From Platycnemis pennipes (taxonomy: Eukaryota > Arthropoda > Insecta > Odonata > Platycnemididae), in NCBI GenBank assembly GCA_933228895.1, contig OW121854.1, positions 135,327,926 to 135,391,925 on the forward strand: a stretch of DNA of 64,000 nt. The letters are read 5' to 3'. The notes below the pieces were generated by a model, which had not been told where the DNA came from, searched no databases, and worked only from the letters and a program-made list of their open reading frames with translations. A program made the position numbers and the translations under genes. Shown here piece by piece: positions 57,284-64,000 of this stretch (the first letter of the stretch is position 1; each line of letters begins with the position of its first letter).

Positions 57284-57571
57284 GGAAATTATACCGAGGT
57301 TCAAGGTACTAGATGTTGCGAAGTCGGAAGAAGGCGAAGAGTTGGCGGTTCACAATCAAATGCAAGAACTGCATGACCTTAAGGAATCGACCAATAACCT
57401 AGACAATTGTCTGCCCGAATATGGTGCCAAAACTAATGGGAATGAAAAGTTACATGTTATTCCAAGGCGTTTGGGCCAGTTACACAAACCTGAATAGTGT
57501 GACTGCCCTGGCGTCACTCTCAGAAGAAATCCCCTCTGAACCTACATCTGTCGAGGAAGCAACGCATGGTC
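57284..57571 (+). pseudogene. Unrecognised gene-like sequence, copy 2, left part
   Basis: The frame 57,243-57,497 reads IPRFKVLDVAKSEEGEELAV, then HNQMQELHDLKES and LPEYGAKTNGNEKLHVIPRR. From 57,405 it parallels copy 1 with few differences. It is cut at 57,571 by a Penelope-like insertion and continues at 59,283 (CAACGCATGGTCCTCATCTA, then MKEEL-type text). It extends further 5' than copy 1. Confidence 0.4.
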
Positions 57572-57618
57572 GTCAGAGGCTTTCGGGTGCAGCTGCGTAT
57601 GACGCGTTGTCAGTGGGC

Positions 57619-58408
57619 CTCCATTGGTTCTCCGACCTACGCCTTGGCACGACACGTGGCCTACCATCTCCAACCATTCATAGTACAGACCGGAACCTGC
57701 GTCAAGAACTCGCAGCATTTCATCGAAATATTAAAACAACTGACGGTCAACGAGGACGACATCCTTGTCAGCTTCGATGTCATCTCCCTTTTCACGAAGG
57801 TCCCCATCAAAGAGTCAGTGGACATCATCAGGAAACTCACGGACTTCGGGCTTCCACGGTATTTCCCAAAACTAGCCGACTTCTGCCTGAGGAATAATAA
57901 TTTTCTTTGGGTTGGACAATACTACGAGCAAAAGGATAGGGCAGCCATGGGAAGCCCTCTCTCACCGGTCGTGGCCAACCTTTTCATGGAACATTTTGAG
58001 GAAGATGCCTTAGCCTCCAGCAAATTAAGACCGACATGCTGGATAAGATATGTAGACGACACGTTTGTCATCTGGCCGCACGGGAGAGACACACTGGACG
58101 AATTTGCATCTCACCTAAATAGCTTGCACCCGGCCATACAATTCACTATGGAAACGGAAGTCAACGGATCGCTAGCCTTCCTGGACGTCCTGGTGCAGAA
58201 GGACACTAGGGTCCCTCCGACATTCAGTCTACCGCAAAGCTACCCATACCGACCGGTACCTTCACGCAGATTCCCACCACCACCCTCAACAGAAAGCGGC
58301 GCTCATAAAAACCTTGCTGCACAGAGCCAGATCGGTGTCCGACGACCTCTCCCTGAGGACCCAAGAAGAACACGCGAGGGCAGCGCTTCGACAGAATGGC
58401 TATTCTGA
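57619..58408 (+). pseudogene. Penelope reverse transcriptase (5'-truncated, frameshifted)
   Basis: The frame starts in the arm and enters the protein at SIGSPTYALARHVAYHLQPF. It contains VSFDVISLFTKVPI (motif A with its Asp), AAMGSPLSPVVANLFMEHFE and CWIRYVDDTFVIWPHG with the catalytic Asp pair, and then NGSLAFLDVLVQ. A one-base loss near 58,225 (TFS-VYRK expected, TFSLPQ seen) moves the frame to that of the endonuclease, which overlaps from 58,314. The fingers region before motif A is missing. Confidence 0.85.
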
Positions 58409-59057
58409 TTCCTTCATCCGCCGCCATTCAAGAAGTTCGAAGACAGGGTCATCACAAGGCACGTCAGGAAGGGAGGACACGAAGCCAGTCGCTTACGTAT
58501 CCATTCCGTATGTCTCCGGAACCACGGAAAGGATCTCTCGCGTACTGAATAAAGCGGGAATCGTGACGCGTCACCGGGCCCTTAAGAAAATGAGAAACAT
58601 CTTTCCATCCGCCAAGGACCGCCTCGATCCACTCCACTATGAAGGCGTTTATAAAATCCCTTGTTCCTGCAGTAAATCATATATTGGACAGACTGGCCGC
58701 TCTGTGGCGTGCCGAATAAAGGAACATGAAAGGGCCCTGTCACATAGGGACACGGGTAAATCAGCCGTAGCGGAGCACGCCTTTTCCGAGGAGGGACACC
58801 AAATTTTAATTGAGAAGACGCGGGTGTTAGCCCAAGAAAGCTTTTATCACCAACGACTGATCCGCGAGGCCATAGAGATTGAGAAATGCCCCCTGAACTT
58901 CAACCGGGACGAGGGTATTCGACTAAGTCCGACTTGGAGAAGACTCTTCCGGAGTAAAGATACGCCTGGATGGTTCCACAAGAAGAAAAACAATGACACA
59001 CCCGTTGGCACTGTGAGGGGGAAGGAAAGTTCACCGACCCCCCAAGGACAGGGCTAA
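58314..59057 (+). CDS. Penelope GIY-YIG endonuclease domain
   Basis: Frame of 247 codons. After a linker, VYKIPCSCSKSYIGQTGRSV supplies the CxC and the Y-I-G with catalytic Tyr, then ACRIKEHERAL the catalytic Arg and KSAVAEHAF the conserved His region. PLNFNRDEGIRLSPTWRRLF is the FNRDxG ending. No stops interrupt the domain. The role is nicking target DNA to prime reverse transcription. In the active element it would be fused to the reverse transcriptase, so the ATG at 58,314 is probably not a real start. Confidence 0.8.
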   Translation: MLHRARSVSDDLSLRTQEEHARAALRQNGYSDSFIRRHSRSSKTGSSQGTSGREDTKPVAYVSIPYVSGTTERISRVLNKAGIVTRHRALKKMRNIFPSAKDRLDPLHYEGVYKIPCSCSKSYIGQTGRSVACRIKEHERALSHRDTGKSAVAEHAFSEEGHQILIEKTRVLAQESFYHQRLIREAIEIEKCPLNFNRDEGIRLSPTWRRLFRSKDTPGWFHKKKNNDTPVGTVRGKESSPTPQGQG

Positions 59058-59157
59058 GTGGCGGCCTACTTCTTACGTCATTCACCCCCTCCACTTCACA
59101 GTAAAGGGGGAGGGATGGAGAGATATAAAAACATCAACTTCCCAATATATTTTTTAT

Positions 59158-59200
59158 CTTGCCTGATGATGCGTCCTGCAATGGCCGCGAAAGCTTGCCC
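59158..59200 (+). ncRNA. Hammerhead ribozyme core before the 3' arm
   Basis: CTGATGA at 59,163-59,169, stem II GCG (59,171-59,173) with CGC (59,186-59,188) and an inner CC/GG pairing, then GAAA at 59,189-59,192. A GC-TT-GC mini-stem III follows, and the inverted arm begins at 59,197, very near the expected cleavage position. The UH cleavage triplet is GCC rather than GUC, so activity is doubtful. Confidence 0.55.
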
Positions 59201-59282
59201 ACTGACAACGCGTCATACGCAGCTGCACCCGAAAGCCTCTGACGACGATGGATTCCGCTGCGAAAACCTACGCTCCAAATTC

Positions 59283-59405
59283 AAGCAACGCATGGTCCTC
59301 ATCTAGCCAATTGGGTAACTACCATGAAGGAGGAACTCACCGAGTTGAGGGAGAAGGAAACCAGGGGCCAGGTACCAACACCTCATTACAAAGGGTTTAT
59401 TCATT
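59283..59405 (+). pseudogene. Unrecognised gene-like sequence, copy 2, right part
   Basis: Continues copy 2 after the Penelope-like insertion: LANWVTTMKEELTELREKET, then text parallel to copy 1 until about 59,400, where the two diverge. It confirms that the Penelope-like element landed in a pre-existing copy. Confidence 0.45.
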
Positions 59406-59410
59406 CATAC

Positions 59411-59507
59411 CTTGGCAAAAATCTACAGACCCTGGCATGGATTTCCATTCCATGCCTATGCTGCGGTTTCCAAGTAAATAAAATATTCAATTGTTGAAGT
59501 GGTGCAC
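59411..59507 (+). repeat. Direct repeat of about 93 bp, first copy
   Basis: AATCTACAGACCCTGGCATG through CAATTGTTGAAGTGGTGCA recurs at 59,848-59,938 with few differences. The two copies bracket the dispersed repeat at 59,567-59,835. This suggests an insertion that duplicated its flank, or two neighbouring copies of one longer repeat. Confidence 0.8.
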
Positions 59508-59566
59508 TGTGAATTTCACCGCCGTTCAAGCGGGAGGCTTGGAATATCCTACAAGGGGAAGAGTAG

Positions 59567-59835
59567 TTTATTGCTGTCGATTGGGATGATTCCCACATTG
59601 AGACATAAGAAAACTGCGCATGGTTTGATGAAGGTACTACGTACTGACGTTTGGGATCCCAGGTGGGAAACATCTGTTGCCGTTGGTTCGAACTTTGATT
59701 TGTCGCTTGAGCAACCTAATATAAATATGTTGTTTATAATAACTGTTCTGTGTTGGAAAGTTTTCAAGTTTCATCTACAAAATTTAAGGATCCAACATCC
59801 GGGATAGCTTTCGATAAATCTGCGTTTAATTAAAA
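59567..59835. repeat. Dispersed repeat, copy 2
   Basis: Matches 44,820-45,035. It has about 60 bases in the middle (around ACTGCGCATGGTTTGATGAA) that copy 1 lacks. Both copies end in GATAAATCTGCG-TTTAATTAAA. Neither copy codes for anything. Confidence 0.75.
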
Positions 59836-59847
59836 CGTCAACCTTTA

Positions 59848-59938
59848 AAACAATCTACAGACCCTGGCATGAATTTCCATTCCATGCCTATGCTGTGGGT
59901 TCCAAGCAAATATAATATTCAATTGTTGAAGTGGTGCA
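59848..59938 (+). repeat. Direct repeat of about 93 bp, second copy
   Basis: Second copy of the segment at 59,411-59,507, offset by about 437 bases. It carries the same CCTGGCATGAATTTCCATTC text. Confidence 0.8.
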
Positions 59939-60139
59939 AACATTTGAGATTTTCGAGATAAAAAATTCTAGGAAAAAGCGAAGGATATACGGAAATTGAA
60001 TGCAACAATCAAAAAATTTGTTTAGTCATTTATCTAAAAGTTAACAGTTCAAATCTATATCATGAGTGTAGGCAATTACACAAATGAAAACCCTCTCCAC
60101 CAAATCCTTTCTTTTCTTATGGGAGTAAACGTTGGTAAA

Positions 60140-60535
60140 AGAAGGCCCACATTGGGGCCCCTATGGCATTTTTAACGTAACCTATGTTTAATCAGAAAAA
60201 CACTTGGTTATAATTCCACACTTTATTTCAGGGGACCCGGGTCTCAGCATGTCATACCTGAAGATGGCATGACAACCTGAGACCCGGGTCGTCTTCCTGA
60301 CATAAAGTGTGGAATTATAACCAAGTATTTTTCTGATTAAATATGAAGCAGTTCCACCGAGTAACGCCGGAGACAGTGTCTTATAGTAACCTATGTTGCT
60401 CGCAATTGATTCCTTGGATTCTACAAACCATTGTATTCAAATTTTCAAGAAAATCGTTAGAGCGGTTTGCGAGAAAGGGTCGACAAACATACATACAAAG
60501 ATTTCTCGTCAAATATAATATATTTAATTTCAACG
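60140..60535 (+). mobile_element. RTE-type LINE/SINE 3' end, split by a small Penelope-type element
   Basis: TAACGTAACCTATG before 60,189 and GTAACCTATGTTGCTCGC at 60,386, then TTCAAGAAAATCGTTAGAGC, GGTTTGCGAGAAAGGGTCGA and CAAACATACATACAAAG to about 60,510, resemble the widespread insect RTE 3' end. That end reads GTAACCTATGTTACTC, AAAATCGGTTxAGCGGTTT and ACAAACATACATAC. Only the 3' few hundred bases are present. The insertion at 60,189-60,385 splits it. Confidence 0.55.
60189..60385 (+). mobile_element. 197-bp non-autonomous element of Penelope architecture
   Basis: GTAACCTATGTT flanks both sides (60,177-60,188 and 60,386-60,397). The inverted arms are 60,189-60,246 and 60,278-60,339 (TAATCAGAAAAACACTTGGT and its complement, through CACTTTAT and GACCCGGGTCTCA). 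A 46-base tail (60,340-60,385) lies outside the right arm. Between the arms is CTGAAGA (60,258-60,264), and after a degenerate stem II GAGAC (60,279-60,283) and CCGG-GTC (60,284-60,290), a hammerhead-like order with GAAA changed to GAGA. It has no protein. The order of parts is the same as in the elements at 39.6 and 57.6 kb. Confidence 0.7.
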
Positions 60536-60754
60536 TGATTTCAACTAATGATGGTTGCATCGTTATTTTGGTCTGAAAACCTGTTTTGTCTTACAGTATT
60601 TCCAATATCACTTGCCGATTTTCTCGTTCTAGCTTAAGAAAAAATCCCTGTTTGTTTACTTTGATATTATCAATGATTGTTCAAATGTTAGATTTCATAA
60701 AAATATTATATGAAAACGAATTACTATCAAATTTTCTAAAACATATGCGCACGG

Positions 60755-61013
60755 TTACTTACGCTAATATAGTTATCGTACTGTCCCTTAACAAATCTTG
60801 CCGATCTTCGCTGCACAACTTCAAGTTCTTTATTTAGGTGATATCGTATGGATCCCATACACTGGCAGCATATTCCAAATGAGGTCTAACAAGGGAAAAG
60901 TAGCTGATTTCTCCTATATGTTCGTTCACATTTGATGAATCCCAGTCTACGATTAGCTTGACCCATTATTTCACGTGTTTACCCCAGGAAAGATCGTGTA
61001 TCAGTCGAATATT
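60755..61013 (-). mobile_element. LINE B internal fragment
   Basis: The minus strand matches RRSARFVKGRY-type coding (about 60,800), WDPYDIT-like text and the preceding KLGF/WGKH region (about 60,990) of LINE B. It lacks both ends. It abuts the RTE-type endonuclease fragment at about 61,013. Confidence 0.75.
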
Positions 61014-62051
61014 GATGCTCCTAAATCATCATTTTCCACTTCGCTTTCCTCTTCGATCACTTTCGTGCTGAGATTGTATCCGTTGTACAACTCTTCCAGA
61101 TATTCTTTACATCTCTTCACTTTGTCTTCATTTTCAATCAAAATTTTCTCCAATTCCATCCCTTATGTCATTGCATCTTTCACTCAGTTTCTTGAAGTGG
61201 TTTCTCACTATCCTATAGGCAGTTTTCACCTTTCCAAGTGCAAGGTTATTTTTTACGTTTTCGCACAGATTCTTCATCCACATCCCTCTAGTTTTCCAGG
61301 CTTTGCGGCTTATTTCGTTCCTTATTCTTTTGTTGTAAAGCTACCCTTCTTCAGTTTCGCATTCTTCTATTTTCTTATTTCTTCAATCAGCACTAAGACT
61401 TCCCCGGTGATCCATGGCTTCTTCTTGGAAACGTTTCTTCTTCCAGAAACTTCTTTTGCGGCTTCCTAGAGTCCACATTCAAATTTTTCCCAACGCTCTT
61501 CCGCTGATTTCTCATTCAGGTCTTCTCCTATGTCGTTTCTTACTGCTGTCTGAAATGCTAGCTGATGTTAAGCCTCCTTCAGTTTTTTGTACTTTCCATA
61601 TATTCTTCTTTGTTTTCTTCAATTTCTTTAATTTTAGATGGCATTTATTCATCACTAAATTATAGTTGTTGTCGATGTCTGCCCCAGGGTAGCGTTTGAA
61701 GTCCTTCACTTGGTTTCTAAATCTCTGCTTTACTAAAATGTAGTCTATTTGAAATGTTCTTTCCTCTCCTGGCATTTTACACGTGTGTCTTCTTCGGTTG
61801 TGATTTTTAAACAGTGTTTTGGCGACCACTAACTTATGTTGTCTGCAGAACTCCAGCAGTCTTTCTCCTCTAGTTTTTCCTTGTTCTTTCAGGAAAATAC
61901 GGATTGGGAAACTTTGAGATTCCCATCCGTATTTTCCAGTTATTCTTCCATCTTGACCTTCGCCGACGATGGCGTTCCAGTCTCCTAAAGTAATTATGTT
62001 TTCTTCTCCTTTCGCTTCTTTTATAGTTTCGTCGATATCTTCATGAAACAA
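61013..62051 (-). pseudogene. RTE-type LINE endonuclease and linker fragment
   Basis: The frame 62,051-61,512 encodes IITLGDWNAIVGEGQDGRIT, GERLLEFCRQHKLVVAKTLF, RRRHTCKMPGEERTFQIDYI and YPGADIDNNYNLVMNKCHLK. This is the APE endonuclease of RTE/BovB LINEs, also annotated in many genomes as craniofacial-development-protein-2-like. The usual SDHNLV catalytic His motif reads NNYNLV, so the nuclease is dead. The linker (SAEERWEKFE, KKPWITGE, KRCKEYLEELYNGYN) continues with frameshifts to 61,013. The reverse transcriptase is absent. Confidence 0.8.
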
Positions 62052-63840
62052 GCCAGTTTAGGAAATGTGTCGAACCCAGCAAATGCTGTAAGCGTTAAAT
62101 GGCAGTCAGTAATGTCCGAAAAATAATTTATTCCACTGACAACTGGCACCTAAAATCTCTTGTTTACTGTTGTCAATTAATGCTGGTGTCGCTTGTACTG
62201 CTGTGGCTCTCTTTTCCACAGAGGGAAACGTAGCTCCCAAAGGCAGCAAAACCTCTTTGGCCTTGATTAAAATTTGTATCTGCTATCCCAGTTCCTTCTA
62301 GGCCATGCTGGTCCTCTTACATTTCTTCGAAAACCTCTTCATCGGGACAAAGTTGTATGCCATTGGAATCAATGAGTTATTATTTAGAGAATAAAGCCGG
62401 GGTAAGGAGATTTGCTAATGGAATCATCAAACTTAGATAGTTGCCAGCACAAAAGGTATTAAAACCAACGTCATCATCAAAGATAACCCTTAACATACTC
62501 TCTTCAATCACTCTTAACACTACATCTCTTCAATCCCTACTCCGAAAATTTCGGACAATTTATGACGAATATTGCCATATTCCCATCTATTTACTCAAAC
62601 TTCCCTTTCCCGCCCCCAATTGTAGAAAATATCTGAATTTGAATGTAATGACACCTGACGATGATGCCTTGTATCAGAATAATATTGTTCACGAAACATT
62701 TATTCTGTGAAATTTCATAGTTTTCCCTGCCCTCTTCATGAAGGAAATGCACACAATCAAGCCTTATTGATACCATCAACTTCAATTCTAAATCCCATTC
62801 TCCTATTTACTTACAAAATTTCTCGATTGAAGAATTCATGGTCATATGTAAGGTAGTATGAATTGAATAATAGTGTTATGTACTGCATATAAAGTAATTT
62901 GCATTGATCTAATAAATTAGTATTCGGTAACATTGACTGATTCTCGTCAACACTATCAACGTCCAAGAAAAATGTACCAAACGACTCTTGTTGCCTCATA
63001 TAACCTTTCTAACCGTAGCTACGTGGGCAGCCGTAAATTTCTCGACTGTTGGAGTTTACCCACATCTCGCTGTATTTTAAACGATCATTAGTAGACACTC
63101 TTGGTAAATTCGAGGAAGCACTGCACTTTTATTCAGGCGACGCAGCTTTGCTGTTGCGTCTTAATTTCGATAGTAATATGCCAATTTTAATTCTTTGCAC
63201 ATTTTGGCATGATATTAAAGATACGAAAGCTAAAATATAGATCATACATGAGGTTAATTGAATAACATTAAGTCAAATTATCTAATTACCTGGCAGTATA
63301 TAGTCGTTGTGGATAAAATGCTTGGAGCAAACAAACATGCTCTTCTTGACGCCCTTACCAATCTTCACTTATCTTTGAAACATTAGGGCTATAATAAATA
63401 TTATTTATACGCCGAAAGAAAGATATTTAGTGGAAAAACTAAATAATAATAATAAAACAACAATTTGCTCTTATTATCAGACAAAATGGGACAGCTAAAA
63501 CGATTATTTAAGAAAAATAACTTATCTAATCTGCTCGGCTTTTACCTAGCTTATTCCACTGAAATGACTAAAAACATGTGCCATCCCGCTTTGTTTAAAA
63601 TAACCTATTAATATATTTTGTGTGTATATGAACAATTTTCAGTCATCCTAAACATTAATCAAACTGATAAATATCGGAATAATGCACAACGCCTAGGAAT
63701 TCACAACACGTTTTATCACCCTTCATCAGCTCGGTAACCTTCACTGCGTGATTTCAAAGTACGCCACTAGTTGGCGTCTCTCTTGTCTGGAGTCTCGAAT
63801 ATCAACATACATGACGTATGATGTTTTTTGGGGTTAATAC
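62052..63840. other. AT-rich stretch without recognisable gene
   Basis: Frames stay under 90 codons. No domain, paired repeat or RNA gene was identified. Confidence 0.5.
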
Positions 63841-63844
63841 GACC

Positions 63845-63897
63845 GTGAAATAATGGGCCAAGCTAATTGTAAACTGGGATTCATCAAAAGAGTACTT
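63845..63897 (+). mobile_element. LINE B short internal fragment
   Basis: CGTGAAATAATGGGCCAAGC and on to TCATCAAAAGAGTA matches 54,172-54,224 in LINE B (REIMGQANRKLGFIKRV). It is cut on both sides. Confidence 0.7.
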
Positions 63898-64000
63898 TTA
63901 CCCACATATATGATACTTATCGCATTGTGGGCGAAGAGAAGATTAAGTAGGTTCTTTGAACCGCACTCTGCGATAAAATGTTTTGATTGTTGTAAAAGGT

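Larger units (their letters stand above)
57572..59282 (+). mobile_element. Penelope-like element with 15-bp target duplication
   Basis: AAGCAACGCATGGTC flanks both sides (57,557-57,571 and 59,283-59,297). The empty site is seen in copy 1 of the host sequence near 56,075, which confirms the duplication. Inverted arms of 47 bases occur at 57,572-57,618 and 59,197-59,243 (GTCAGAGGCTTTCGGGTGCA and onward). A 39-base tail (59,244-59,282) lies outside the 3' arm. Between are a 5'-truncated reverse transcriptase and a GIY-YIG endonuclease in the plus orientation. The layout matches the element at 39.6 kb, although the sequences differ. Confidence 0.9.

Overview
The window looks like a stretch of a large, AT-rich, intron-era animal genome, most likely an arthropod and probably an insect. 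The reasons are the dense mix of element families (CR1/jockey-type and RTE-type LINEs, Penelope-like elements, piggyBac, several hAT lineages, copia) and the scarcity of long open reading frames. No ordinary host protein gene could be identified with confidence. The species cannot be named from the sequence alone.

Layout. 1-8.6 kb is mostly single-copy-looking AT-rich DNA. It holds a CCAAT-rich, CpG-rich promoter-like island (about 3.09-3.66 kb), a faint P/THAP-type transposase relic and a badly decayed Penelope-like element (5.64-7.4 kb). 8.6-27.15 kb is framed by two arrays of short degenerate repeats ending in similar terminal motifs. Inside lie a hammerhead relic (11.9 kb), a TIR element built of CTACTG/CAGTAG repeats (12.1-14.6 kb), a LINE fragment (15 kb), a four-level nest (hAT-type element 16,211-22,663 > LINE B > LINE A with ORF1 and ORF2 > LINE B) and another TIR element (23.43-25.76 kb).

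27,210-38,627 is one hAT element with an exact 8-bp target duplication. Its minus-strand transposase is split into at least three blocks by later insertions: a piggyBac element whose transposase has a single in-frame stop, a 3.1-kb foldback made of inverted tandem arrays of a tRNA-like repeat, and a CACGGA-ended element that itself carries a TTAA-flanked palindrome.

38.6-64 kb holds further elements: a Penelope-like element with inverted arms and a hammerhead in each arm (39.6-40.9 kb), LINE C, a copia gag/protease relic split by a LINE B copy, a GTF2IRD2-like hAT transposase split by another LINE B copy, two copies of an unrecognised gene-like sequence, a second Penelope-like element with a 15-bp target duplication, a 197-bp non-autonomous relative of the same architecture, and an RTE-type endonuclease fragment.

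The unifying biology is serial transposon insertion. Target duplications and split reading frames give a readable order of events. Penelope-type termini with hammerhead ribozyme cores recur in four places, three of them inside elements with the same inverted-arm-plus-tail structure. I see no sign of a cellular operon, CRISPR array or rRNA gene.
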